A program made the position numbers and the translations under genes. A DNA stretch of 64,000 bases from Turnera subulata (taxonomy: Eukaryota; Streptophyta; Magnoliopsida; Malpighiales; Passifloraceae), in the NCBI GenBank assembly GCA_028386065.3, contig JAKUCV010003579.1, positions 169,170 through 233,169 on the forward strand, written 5' to 3'. Below are positions 43,691 through 55,650 of the stretch, in pieces (positions within the stretch are counted from its first letter, which is position 1; every line of letters starts with the position of its first letter). The notes beneath the pieces are model-generated. The model saw only the letters and a list, made by a program, of their open reading frames with translations, searched no databases and had not been told where the DNA came from.

Positions 43691-45511
43691 GATGTTTAAA
43701 GGTCAGATTCGAACCCAAAACCATACCCTTCTTCCAATTGCAAGAGTACAATGAGCTACAAGTCGATTGGTAATTAATATATGAAAGACTTGCATGTACT
43801 TCCATTAGGTTTCATTCCCTGAAATTGGTAAAGAATGCACCGAGTTGGCGTTCCATTACTTCATCACCCATTTCCTATGCGGTGACTCGTGAGGACCCGC
43901 TAACATTTTGATGTTGACCGCAAAGGTCTCCTATCGTATTGAGCAAGACATTAAGCGGGATAAAAAGGAATAATAAGCGAAGCCGAAATAAGAAAAGCCT
44001 ACATGATTGCGCCTGCCGCCAGCTTCCCAACAACTTTCACCGTTTTATGAAAGAAAACCTTGGGCATGGCCACATCACAAGGCTGATCACAACAATAGGT
44101 CTTTATTACAAACACTTACTGGGTATAGTGGCTATAAACCTTTAACTCCGCTCAAAACAGACCCTGTACCATTATGCACCAATGCCATCCAGATGTCAAA
44201 TTTGAATTCAGTAAAGGGTATGCATACTGGCAAGGCCAAACAATACCATGCACGGTTTGTCAATGTGGACTTGAAGGAGGCATTCTCACGTCAAAATGTG
44301 CTCTTCAATGTGCAGTAAGTGATATCTAAAATGATGAATCCGTCAAGGCGCTTTATATAATGCAGCAGAGACGGAACACACTGGACGGACATATACACAA
44401 TATTTGGGGAGGATCGGCAAGCGCTCATCCTAGTAAGAGAAAACCGCATAGCAAATCGAAGTTTCCCGTTAATATCGTCCCTAAACAGGGAAACCAATTA
44501 CGTTCACCAAGATAAAAAGTCAAGCCAATAGGCGACTCTATTTTCACTCTTTTCCAACTTTTGCCAGCACGAGCACAAAGCTTGCTATAACCGCGAAGAC
44601 ATACAGCCGAACCGGGACCAATATTTTTTAGTGACTCAATCCAGTCCTAAACCCCGCAAACTAAATTCTTTTACCAAAAAAAAAAAGTGACTTCATCTTA
44701 ACCATCTATCTGCAGGGGTTGAAATCATTAAGCCTACAGTAAAGTTTCCATAAAGCAGCAATTGTGAGCCTTTAACAGACCATAGGTAAGCAAAGGGGAG
44801 CACCTTCCTGGAAAGCAGTTATTGTATGCCCCAAACCTAGCTCCAAGCACCCATTCTTGAATTCAATCCCCCAAAACCGCTATACAGCCTACAACATTCA
44901 TCAAAGAGAATCACCATTTAGAACAAATTAAAGAAAGAACAATAAATAACCCAAAACTCAACAAAGAAGAAACGGACCCGGGCAACCAGATAAGCGAACT
45001 CATTTCAAAGACTGAGCTGATGTTATTTTCTTGCAGGAAACCAAACTGGAACCCACCTGTAAAAAGGGTAGAGAACAGAATGATTTGATTCAAGTACACT
45101 TGTCAATCTTTTGCTATGGTTCACGAGGGACTGTCCTCTAACACCTTAGGACACAAAGCTAATCACTTTTTCCGGCCAACTCCCTCAACTTGTAAATTTC
45201 CTCACATCTCCCTTAGAAAGGAAACCTGTGAGACCACTTGTAGACAAAGGGGAAGCATGTTGCTAGATAAGCACGTAAGTCCCCCGTATCCAGCATTCTC
45301 TTACGGTATTACTCAATGAAATGCCCAGCAGGTGCGGAAAACTGATTGTTCAAGTAACCATTTCATTCGATGTAAGATCACAATAGATATGACGTAACGG
45401 GTAGAAGCTTCAACTTTTAAGCTAATGGAGTCAGTCACCTTCCCTGTTGACAACTGACACTCTTTTCTAGTAGCCAGGTTCAGTTCGTCAATCAAGCATT
45501 CATCATCTCTG
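43691..45511. other. Intergenic sequence and 3' UTR of the PPR gene
   Basis: About 1.8 kb. The part nearest 45511 is probably the 3' UTR of the PPR gene on the - strand. A + strand frame at 44007-44318 has no family resemblance, and I do not call it a gene. Nothing else is supported. Confidence 0.55.
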
Positions 45512-48207
45512 TCACCAATAGTCCCCACAAGAGCAAACTCCATCCTTGAAGTGATGAAATCGATTGGAATCCCTCACAATAATCTCCCTCTCTGTTATTA
45601 GAGACAGATATTTAGTTGCATTGTGGCAATCACCACAGACACGCAAGTTCTTGAAAATTGTAATAGGACTTTTAGGAGGGGTGCTGATAATTCCATATGC
45701 AATTGCCGATCTTTCGCTATGGCTCATCAGGATGTGCTCCTTCTCATCATCCTCTACATCTTGCATCACAAAGCTAAAGTCTGGTACATAACCTAGAATC
45801 TTTATCTTTGCTGTCAATTCCGTCAATTCTCTATCAATTTCCTCACATTTTGGATGACTTTGTTTCCCCGTGTAGAAAACATCGACCTTATTGTTTAGCA
45901 GGATCGAGCTCCACCCAGGCGTTTTCCTCAATCCCCTACCTCTAGCCAATGATCTTACCTTATCAACTCCCTCCCATCTCCCGAAATTTGCATACATATT
46001 GGATAACAGAACATAATAGCCAACATTATGTGGATCAACTTCAAACAAGCGATTTGAAGCATATTTACCCAACTCAACATTTCCATGTATCCTGCAAGAA
46101 TTAACAAGAGCCCCCCACACAGAGCCGTCAGGCTCTACAGGCATATTCTGTATAAAATCATATGCCATTTTCAAATGCCCAGCTCGACCAAATACATCAA
46201 CCATGCAGCAATAATGCTTCAAAGAAGGCTTAATCCCAAATTCTTCCTGCATCAAATTGAAGCACCATTGAGCACCACTGACCAAACCAGAGTGGCTACA
46301 AGCAGAAAGTAAAGCTACAAATGTGATATGATCTGGATTCACCCCCTCAGCCAGCATTTCTCTGAAAAGGTTGAGAGCTTCCTCACCATGCCCATGAACT
46401 CCATGACAAGATATTATAGCATTCCAGGGGACTGAACATTTCCTGGGTATTTGGTTGAATAATGACATTGCATCATCTAATTTCCCACATTTACCATACA
46501 TATCAATAAGGCAGGTGACAACATAAACATCCAAGTGAAGACAAGTCTTAATTATGTGCCCATGAATCCTCATCCCTTGTTGCAAGGCTCCTATATGGGA
46601 ATAAGCTGGTAGAATGCTAACCCAAGTACCTTGGCTAGGGATTATCTCTTTGCAGTCTTCCATCATGCCATATGCTTCAATTGCCTCACTTGCCAAACCA
46701 TTCTGGGCATAACCAGTGATCAAGGTATTCCATGAAACAACATCTTTAACAGGAAGTCCTTCAAATACTGTACGTGCTGATTCCAGGGCACCGATCTTCG
46801 CATACATGTCAACAATCGCATTTCCAACAACCACCCCTTCCATGAACCAACCCTTCCTCATGACAAATCCATGGATAGACCTACTGTTTTGATGGTCATT
46901 CAAGTGAGAAACAACAGATGCCAAACTGACAAGCGTCAAGTAGTCAGGTCGAACTCCAGCTTGTTGCATCTTGTTGAAGAATAAATGTGCAGTCACTGGA
47001 TCACCATTTTGCTCATATGCAGCAATTATTGAATTCCATGACACAATATCTCTAACCATCATTTGGTCAAAAACTTTCTTTGACTGCCCCAACCTACCAA
47101 ATTTGGCATACAAATTAATCAAAGCATTAGACACAAACAAATCAAAGTCTAACCCATGTTTTATAACATATAAATGAATTAACTGCCCACTCAAAATATC
47201 ATCCATTTGTGCACAAGCTGGAAGAATACTGGCTATAGTAACAACATCCATCCTTACCCCTTCGAGTTTCATCTCATCAGCAACATCTAATGCTTGGGCA
47301 TTATTCCCATTCTGACAGTACCCTGATATCATTGCATTCCACAACCCATTATCTCTGACTGGCATATCATCAAATAATTTACGAGCAGCTTGTACTATCC
47401 CAAATCGTGTATACATGTGTATCAATGAAGCAGCCACAAAAACATCCCATTCAAAACCCAACTTTAAAATCAAGCAATGCATCCTCTTCCCATCAAGTAA
47501 ATCCCTACAAGCTTTGACTACTGGGGGAAATGTGTAAAAATCAGGCCGAAGACCGGAGGCCACGAAAAATTGATGGAAGCAATTAATGGCATCCAGGAAA
47601 AGGCCTTTGCGGACATAAGCCGACACCATAGAATTCCAGGAGTAGACGTCTTTCCTTCTTATCTGATCAAAGGTGCGGCGGGCCAACAAAGCATCACCAA
47701 AGTATGCATAAAGATTGACAAACTTGGAGGAGAGGAAGGAATCAGAAAATCTCCCCGAAACCAGAACAAGTCTGTGCAGACACTTGACATGGTTCTCTGT
47801 GGAGCAGAATCTAAATAGAGCCTCAAAATCAATTTGCTGAAGTAAGGGCAGCGCATTGTAGTGCGGTATAGGCTCCTCCAGGCCATCAAAACCTCTAATG
47901 TACTCGTTTCGCAAAGAACTAACGGCTGCAGAAGAGAATGACTGATGATGGGGCTGAAGCAACGACCGGGTTTTGCAAACATGCCTTCTTTTGCAGTTTG
48001 GCACCAACCTGAGCAAAACATATATTCATACAATGTAAGCAAATAACACCAAATGAGCGAGCAACCACCAACACCGCCTCACTTACAATAACAAATGATT
48101 GATTGGATAAAATTACTACAAATTTTGAAAAAACTTCAAGGCCAAAGTATAGAACTTGTATACTGGGATATGGTTTGGATTGATTACCTGGATAGCCTCA
48201 GTATCAT
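45512..48207 (-). CDS. DYW-class pentatricopeptide repeat protein (At4g33990/EMB2758-like), two exons
   Basis: The main exon (48008-45512) holds about 831 codons, with a row of P-L-S type PPR motifs (VYSWNSMVSAYVRKGLFLDA, VSWNTLITGYAQNGLASEA, and so on). E/E+ regions (LRKTPGWSSI) and a C-terminal DYW domain with HSE, CGDCH and a final CSCGDYW follow. This main frame has no ATG at its start. A 20-bp first coding exon (48207-48188) supplies ATG and is joined through a 179-bp intron (GT at 48187, AG at 48009), giving 838 residues starting MILRLSRLVPNCKRR, a basic organelle-targeting start. PLS-DYW proteins bind organelle RNA and carry the C-to-U editing deaminase. The C-terminus resembles my memory of At4g33990. 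No disabling change is seen. Confidence 0.9.
48009..48187 (-). other. Intron separating the ATG exon from the main PPR exon
   Basis: On the - strand, CAG|GTAATC at 48188/48187 and TTTTGCTCAG|GTTGG at 48009/48008 are good plant splice sites. Joining them keeps the frame: ATGATACTGAGGCTATCCAG continues into GTTGGTGCC. The interval is AT-rich, as plant introns are. Confidence 0.78.
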
Positions 48208-48768
48208 GGGCAGCTCTCTCTCTTCCTCTCTCTCTCTCTCTCTATCTATCTATCTTATTTGAGCTTTTCCCTTTTGTTTTCCAGCAGAAAAAATCAAATC
48301 GTGGCTAAAGCATAAATCTCAAATGTACCGTGGAGTGGAAGGAGACCGAGAAGTGAAAGCACAGAAGCTCTATCTATCTGCCTTCAAAAATTACAGCACA
48401 CTTTCGGGGTCACCCCATCCAAACCCCCTAATAAACCCTAACACCGGTGAAGTTGCGACTTTGAGGTGGGTGTGTGTGTGTGAGTGAGGGACACAACCAA
48501 ACCAGAGCTTCACTTTGATGATTTTCTGTTTTCTTAAGCCTTATTAAGGGAGTAAAACGCATTGCCCACTTAAAAAGGAGGCAAAGCTGCAAAAAAATAA
48601 GATGACTTGCGTCTTGTTGTTGCAGGCTTGGAATAGAGGAGAATGGAGAAGAAGAACAGAACACGACACGACTACTGATGGAGAAAACACAAAAAAAAAA
48701 AAGAAAAACTAAAAACAGAGAGAGGGACTGGAGAAAGAAATTAGGGCTTCAAGACTTAAAATAGTAAA
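48208..48768 (-). promoter_or_regulatory. 5' UTR and promoter region of the PPR gene
   Basis: A CT/GA-rich tract (48214-48255) lies directly upstream of the ATG and is probably in the 5' UTR. A telo-box AAACCCTAA occurs at 48433-48441 and a (GT)n tract near 48470-48482. No clear TATA box was found, as is common for PPR genes. Confidence 0.5.
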
Positions 48769-48784
48769 AAAGTTTTCTAAATTT

Positions 48785-48929
48785 TTTTTTGTTTTCTCAC
48801 TGCTATCCCGGAGCGCACCTAGGTAATGGTGGGTGAGTCTCCCAAATGAGGTGCGTACACGAAGACTCAAATTCGAGACCTCGCTTAGGCGGAACAAGTC
48901 GCTTACCACTTGAACCAACCTCAATTGGT
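48785..48929 (-). mobile_element. tRNA-derived SINE upstream of the PPR gene
   Basis: On the - strand the element starts with a tRNA-like head containing A-box-like TTCAAGTGGTAAG and B-box-like GGTCTCGAATTTGAG. It ends in a poly-A tail (T's at 48785-48790). AAAGTTTTCTAAATTT occurs on both sides (48769-48784 and 48930-48945), a 16-bp target duplication. About 145 bp. It is not a working tRNA gene. Confidence 0.88.
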
Positions 48930-48945
48930 AAAGTTTTCTAAATTT

Positions 48946-50301
48946 AAAAGGTCACATAAGTCATTCTATGGTGCTCTATGAATATGGTACTCACCATAAT
49001 TATTTTTTATTAATTAAATTTTATATAATATTAATTTGAGAAATTCAAATAATAATAGATACTTTCTTTAGTTAAGAATATTTTTATTTCTATTTTAATT
49101 AAAAATTTATAACTTATTTGAAAATTGATAAGAGTTGGGGTTGACCTATACCTTTTAGGGGTCTATCCAATAATTATTAATGGATCAACCCATTAAAATG
49201 ATAGGTAGACCTACCAATTGCTGAATGATTATTGATAGGTCACTACGTTAAGATTAACCTTATTAGCTAGCAAATACAACTTTTTTTATTGCGCGAAGGT
49301 CGACCTGTAAAATTCACAGGTCGACCTATCAATAGTTGAATGATTATTAGTAGGTCGACCCGTAAAAATTTAAGTGGCCAACCTATTAGCTAGCAAACAG
49401 AACTTTTTTAACATTCTTTTTTAGAGGAGGTCAACCTATAAAATTCACAAGTCGACCTATTAGTTAGCAAACATAATTTTTTTTAGGAGGACGGGAGGTC
49501 GTGTATTTACAGTGGAATTAGATGGTTTGCCTATTAACAGGTTAAACCAAGAAATATTTTAAAATATCATAATATAGTTTCAAAATATGAAATGGTTATT
49601 TAATATTAGGTATAAGTCACTAATATTAAGATAGACAATTTTTTGCTAGATTTCGGGATTCAAGTCCTCGGGTGCACATAAAATCCCCATTAGAAGAATC
49701 ATCAACCATACTCAAGTGCCTGACATTAGTTGATTCCAGATTAGTTGGAGCAAAGCTTCGGATACCGGAGGAAAACAAAAAAAAATACTATCATAAATTT
49801 ATATATTGACTCATTTCCTTACAAAAGAGAGGATGTGGTTTCTCATCTAATATGGCCTTTTTTTTTAATAAGTGTTGATGTTATTTTATATGGCCTTACA
49901 AACCACTAGTTATTTATTTTTACAATGTGATGTCCATATAAAAAAATTACTTCACAATATCATCTAAATAAATTATATTTTTATAAATCAATTTATAGTA
50001 CAACAAAGAAAAATATAATTCGAAAAATTCATAAGGTGGCATATATCAAGATGTAAAGGTATTTTGATGGTACTCAGTATTTTAATTTTTTTTTCAAAAT
50101 TTAAAATTAGTACAACTTAAAAATATGTCATTGATTTTATTTAGGAAACATAAAATTTAAATACTGACTTAACTTCGAAATACACATTATTAATTCCTTC
50201 TTCACATGAAGGATTACAAAATTATATTATAAAGTTTTTGAAACTATTAGTTACTTATTTTATAATAAGTATAATTCGTAAAAAAAAATGATTTAACCAC
50301 T
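48946..50301. other. AT-rich intergenic repeat DNA, left of the solo LTR
   Basis: No gene is seen. It contains the GTCGAC-type tandem cluster (49128-49500). A stretch at about 49870-50130 resembles 53690-53960 on the other side of the solo LTR in the same orientation ('gccttacaaaccactagtta', 'gcatatatcaagatg'). Confidence 0.6.
49128..49500. repeat. Tandem cluster of GGTCGACC-like motifs (left)
   Basis: AGGTCGACCT and variants recur about ten times, with 'attagctagcaaa' repeated at 49261, 49384 and (variant) 49459. The first step is about 123 bp and the second 75 bp. The outer edge 'gataagagttggggttgacc' resembles the inverse of the right cluster edge (54560-54583), so the clusters may be degenerate TIRs of one large element. 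Confidence 0.7.
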
Positions 50302-50306
50302 TTATC

Positions 50307-53300
50307 TGAAACGACCGCATCCAAAAATCGACAACACAAAATATACACAATTATAAAATGACCAAAGTACCCTTAAAACCAGGGATGCCAAACTCTGTGT
50401 AAAAAAAACATCAACTCAATACCTCAGAGTAACTAAAAATAAACATCGGGATACAAAAGTCAAATATAAACCAGGCTTATCTAGCCAAAGTAACACCGGT
50501 TAAAACTACAGGAACAACAACTGATCAAAATCCAAGAAACCAAAATAGTATCCCGACAATAATACGAAGCGAAAAAGTAACAGTAATGTCAATGACAAGT
50601 GTAGAACATATATGAGTCAACTCTATAGATCCACCAGGAAGGAAACGCAGCTACCTGCTGAAATGCAAGAGTCTGATACCCAAGGTAAGAGCAACCGTCA
50701 ACAAGCTACTAATGTTCTGTAAAACCACGGTGGCGATTTATATGAGTCGCCTACTCAATGTACAATATAAGACAAACATACAGGCACACAAAGACAGGCT
50801 CATAGGGTGAGTAAGTCCACGAGCACAAGTATACACACACAATCAACATGTGACAAATACCACACCTACAAGTGTTAAGTGAATTATCTGGTTATCACAT
50901 TCTTATCATTATTAAGGGCCCTCTATTGTGTGCGTCAGGCGCGGTAGCGACTGGCCAGCTCCCCAGGGCGTAAGCCCAAATATAGTCATATATATACAGT
51001 ATAAATATCAACACCGGAATGGGTAAGTTCCGACAAAGAACACCACCAACAATCAAGTGGCCGACAGCTATAGGAGGGGTGCTCTCCTTAAAAAAATTAT
51101 AATACAAAACAAATCTTGGGGCACACCCGTCAGTCCCCAAGTTTCCAGCTCTGTGAGGGGTGCTCTCACCAAAAGAAATGAATAAAAACAAATAACCAAG
51201 GGGTACACCCGACAAATCCCCAAGGCACCAGCTCTGTGAGGGGTACTCTCACTAGTATACTAACCGAGGGCGTACCCATCAATTCCCTCGTCGCCGTCTC
51301 TGTGAATACATTTCACTAAAAATAACAGGACCCGAGGGGTACCCTCTCGGTGCTACCGGTCAACAGCCCCACAGTAGAACTTATATTATTCTGAGTTATA
51401 TATTATCAGTTATGCCTTTAAGAGGTGTTTCTCAATATGTGTATTCAGGTGGTGTGCCACCAAAAATAGTCTCTACACCGAGCTTAAGGCTCACATAATT
51501 TACATGATATTGGCAAAACAGCACACATATCATAAACATGGCATAACAGCTCATAGGATATCATCAAGTCATCGCAGCACATAAACACAGGCATAACACA
51601 GTCAACAGCATGCAATACACTTAACAAGTAGCACTGACTAACCATACCAACAAGTATTCGCATACAAGCATATAAGTCTTATAGAGTCACCTCAGTTATG
51701 ATGGCGCTCTGTCTATCCACCACTAGTACCAGCTGCTCCTGAATTATGTCTGGTGCCTATACACATAGACACCAAAACTCACAAGGATATTCGACAATAA
51801 ATAAATTATGCATGCTCGTGCAATGCAACCGAAAGTTAAATCTAGCCCGACTAATTTGCTTCCACTCACCCAACTATAGCTCCAAGTCACGAGCCTAAGA
51901 ACACAGGCTTAAAGCCCAACTATGTCCAAACCTCAATCCCGGGCTTAAAGCCCTAACCACTAATCCGTTTACCAACTCACAACCATCTTGGGCCTAAGAC
52001 CCAGCCTATTTTGTCCTCTATAACTTTAGATGTCCTTAGGTTTTAAGCCACTACACAATAGGTTCAAAAATCATTATTGGTCATATAACATATTATTACT
52101 GGCCAAGGCCCTTTTTTCAACTTACTCCCATTTCAAGGTTCCTCCCGAGTCCGAGTTATCCGTCCTAGAGGTTCTACCCGTATCGGACAAACCGGTCACA
52201 TGCTTCACACTCCCCATTCTCGGTTCTACTATACAGGACTTAGTACATAACCCAATCCGAATAAATAATATATGCCGTGTTCAGAATTTAAAAATACACC
52301 ACATCCTCGGATTTGAATACCGTGAAATGCCGGAGAAGAAAAACCACTCCACCGGAACCGTATTCACTCGCCGGAACAGAAACCCGAACGCCGGAAAAAC
52401 CTCAACTTGCCGGAATCCGGTCACAGCCTTGCTGGAACAACAACAGAACCAAGCAACACCGGCAATCTGCCGAACCCAGAATAACAGCAAGGACTTAAAC
52501 CAAATCAACACCATAATATCAGGATTCAAAGAAACTCGAACAGAAAGAAGAAACAATTGCAGATCGAAATCTTACCGGAAAAGAGGATCTGCCTAAGAAG
52601 TAACAGATCCACAAGCAAGACCCCAAACACCTCAAAAGAGCACAACTCGGGTCACTGAATTCTGCCTGGAACGCACCACCATGCACCAGTTCGGAACCCA
52701 CTCCGGCGAACAACAACCCGACAACGGACTAATAGCGAGACAGATCAACCCAGAATCGAGCCCCCGTCGCACGCGCGCAATCCGAGTGCAAACCTCAATT
52801 CCCCCGTCACAATCCGTCCGCGAGCAGAAAACGGCGGCGCGGCTTGAGGAAAGGAGAAGAGAAGATAGATGATGGAGCGATTTGCTCCAAGGGTGGCGGC
52901 GGAGGCGTTTCGTCGTCAAGAGGAAGGAAAAGAGAAAAGAGAGGAAGGAGAAGGCGCAACCGGCTTGGGAAGGGAAAGAGAAGAGAAGAGAAAGCGAGGA
53001 GAGAGAGAAATAGAGAAGCTTATATACCTAGGTTAATTCTAGGGTTTGCCCGTCAGCGAAACGGCGTCGTTTTGGTCCACAAAACGGCGTCGTTTCAACC
53101 TTCTACCGCCCCAAGTCAGCGCGCCCATACCCCCTTTGGTCAACGCGCGAGCCTTCTTGGGTTTTATACCTCACAGCTCTCAAAACGACATAGTTTTATA
53201 AAAACTACCTTAAAGCTTAATTTCCAACTCCGAGACCTGTTTAAAACCAAACGAACACTCGATTAAAGAAGGAACCCGACATAAAACTCAATAATTTGAG

Positions 53301-53409
53301 GTAATTAAATACCCCTAGGTCCAAAACTCCGAAAGACTCACGAGGGTAAAAATTGGAATTAAAATTCCAAAAATTCCATAAATAAAATCTGAAAAATCGG
53401 GGCGTTATA
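50307..53409 (-). mobile_element. Solo LTR of a long-LTR Gypsy-type retrotransposon
   Basis: On the - strand it begins TATAACGCCCCGATTTT (the usual TG start altered to TA) and ends GGTCGTTTCA. TTATC stands on both sides (50302-50306 and 53410-53414). 3103 bp with no gag or pol, so it is probably a solo LTR left by LTR-LTR recombination. Internal subrepeats include 'aggggtgctctc' near 51075, 51157 and 51237 and two AACGGCGTCGTT copies at 53060 and 53083. Open frames inside are low-complexity and not credible genes. The clade (Del/Tekay-like) is inferred from length and ends only. Confidence 0.88.
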
Positions 53410-53414
53410 TTATC

Positions 53415-54603
53415 TCAGTAAATTATGTTTAAAAAAAATAATATATGATTTTTTTGAAACAAATATAGTTAAAATTTATAATGTAGTGTACATCTTGGTG
53501 AAAAAATGTTTTTTTAACCTTCGGTAATTGTTTGTTTTTCTAAATGGTTATATAATATTAAGCATAGACAGTTAAAACATGTGATTAGTTGTAAGACATG
53601 CAACTTAAACAATTTAAATAGTGACATAAATTACAACTACTGATGATTAATTCCTTCCAAAAGAAGAGATAATTTTTTTTTTAACTTATTATCGCCTTAC
53701 AAACTACTAGTTACTTATTCTTATATTATGTAGATTTCATACAAATTACTTCCTTACAAAAATATATATTCTTACTAAAAAGCATATAGTTAAAAAAATA
53801 TAATTAGGCCTAAGATAATACATTAAACCTTCATTTAAATAAATTTTATCTTCAACAAATAAGATATGATATTAAAGAAAAAAGATATAGTTTAAAATAT
53901 AATAGAATAGCATATATCAACGTAGAATGGTATTCTATAGGTACTCAATATTTATTTTTCATATGGCTACCTAATTGTAATGAAAATGAAATGCTTCCTT
54001 GTTCAAAATTTAATGAACAACATAATTTTAAAATATTGCTGATTCATTCTAAAATTAAGGAAAAGACAGGTGTTCGCATTTAATTTTAGTGGGAAGCATT
54101 ACATACTTATAGTTGCAATATATAAGCCTCGAAAAAAAATTATTTTTTTTTTTGTAAACATAGAACACTCTATATGATACTAGAGGAAAAGAAATTATAA
54201 TTTCACTAGTATTAAATATTTTTTATTTTATTAAATTTCATCAAATATTAAAATGGGTATATCAACAAAATATTTTAATTTACAATAAGTCAACCTTCGA
54301 TTAATAAGGTCAACCCCTTCCGTTAATCAGGTCGACCTTTTACAGTTAAAAAAGTATACCTCATAAAAATACTATCAATAATATCATACAGATCCCTTCA
54401 AGGCTGACCACTAAAAGTATAATAGGCCGACCTCTTCGATTAATAGGTCAACCTTAACACGAACATTGATAGGCTAACCTCCAAATTAATAAGTAGACCT
54501 CTTATTAAATCTTCAAAATAAAGCTTGTACTTATAAAATTGTTAGGTCAACCTATAAAGTAGCTAGGTCGACCCCTCTTATTAAGAAGAATAACTGCTAC
54601 TAA
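53415..54603. other. AT-rich repeat DNA, right of the solo LTR
   Basis: No gene. It holds the second copy of the 49870-50130 related sequence and the right GTCGAC cluster. It ends at the Gypsy target duplication ACTAA (54599-54603). Confidence 0.6.
54288..54583. repeat. Tandem cluster of GGTCGACC-like motifs (right)
   Basis: Variants of GGTCGACCT/AGGTCAACC recur about eight times, with 'cgattaata' between several of them. It ends 'taggtcgacccctcttatta', which when inverted resembles the outer edge of the left cluster. Confidence 0.65.
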
Positions 54604-55541
54604 TGATGCGGACATGGATGCGGACACTCAAGGAGCAGCTGGCGAGTTGGTGTTGCCCACGAGTCCAATTACACGGGCTCGATCCAAGAAGATCAAAGAC
54701 CAATTGCAAAGACAAGTTCAAGCATTACTCAATCTCGAGTTGCAAGAAGATCGAGTAGTCAAGATGGGAGAAGAGCTTATGAAGAAACCCAGATGCATCA
54801 CTGTGTGGGAAGGAATAGAAGAGGCCTAGAGACAGTCGACCTCATTGGGCCACACTTGGGCCATGTCGACATATCAGTAGTTTTCTTATTAGGGTTTGCC
54901 GAATTTTTATAATTAAATGTTTTTATAATTTCGGCCTGGGTTTTATTTATTTTATTGTGTTGGGTCAAGTCCATTATTAATTAGTTGATTAATGTGGGCT
55001 TTAGTTATTTAAGTTTTTAATTGTAAGGTTTTTAATTAGTGTCCAAGTTATGTGGGCTCAATTAATATCCTAGTCCATCTAGTAATAGGAGAGACGGCAA
55101 CTAGGGTTAAGTTTTGAGGAGGTGGCAGACTTGTGTGAGGAGGTGGCCGACCTAGGGGTGTTGTGATCTCCTATAAATAGAGACTTTAGGGTTCATTGTT
55201 AAACAGAATATTTGAGAAATAAAAAGTTCAGTAAAGCTTGAATATTCTCACATCAAGAGAGGAGTCTCTTTACTTATTTTTATTTTAGGGATTTGCTAAC
55301 AATTGCAGGTAGTGATATTTGCTATTGTGATTCATATTCCTTTGTGCTTTGTTTTTTTGTTGTCTAGCACCGAGAGATTAGGAGGTGGAGGGGCTATCGC
55401 GTCCTTCTATTGCCTAGCACGGATTGTTAGGAGGTGAAGAACAACGGTGCATAAAGTGTGCATGATTGGTGGTGATTTGAGATCGGGACAATCTTAGATA
55501 CGAAGGTGCATCTAGGGCCAGCTAGGTGTGTTGTCGTATCA
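54604..55541 (+). mobile_element. 5' LTR of the Gypsy element
   Basis: 938 bp, ending GTCGTATCA. The first bases, TGATGCGGACATGGATGCGGACA, contain a short duplication absent from the 3' LTR. A TATA box (CTATAAATAG at 55171-55180) is intact here, whereas the 3' LTR has lost one A. The LTR also encodes the C-terminal pol peptide, stopping at 54829. Confidence 0.92.
55171..55180 (+). promoter_or_regulatory. TATA box of the Gypsy 5' LTR
   Basis: CTATAAATAG, with an AATAAA signal downstream at about 55216-55221, as expected of an LTR U3/R region. Confidence 0.65.
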
Positions 55542-55545
55542 ATTT

Positions 55546-55557
55546 TGGTAGCGGAGC
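55546..55557 (+). other. Primer-binding site of the Gypsy element
   Basis: TGGTAGCGGAGC, four bases after the LTR end. It is the same 12-mer as in Copia family P and matches TGGTATCAGAGC at 10 of 12 bases. Confidence 0.75.
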
Positions 55558-55650
55558 TCAAGTTATCAAATCAATCAACTATCCTTTAATTTTTTCTGTG
55601 TTTATTGTTTCTTTCTGCCGAATTATTATATATTAAAAAAAGTGTCGAAT

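Noticed and set aside
44007..44318. 103-codon + strand frame between the LINE and the PPR gene
   Set aside because: No recognisable domain, and probably in or near the 3' UTR of the PPR gene. Not enough to call a gene.
48785..48929. Possible tRNA gene
   Set aside because: Only A/B-box-like segments are present. There is no cloverleaf, and a poly-A tail and target duplications show it is a SINE.
52030..53266. Open frames of 140-190 codons in the solo LTR
   Set aside because: Low-complexity, charged, no family resemblance, and within a defined LTR with target duplications.
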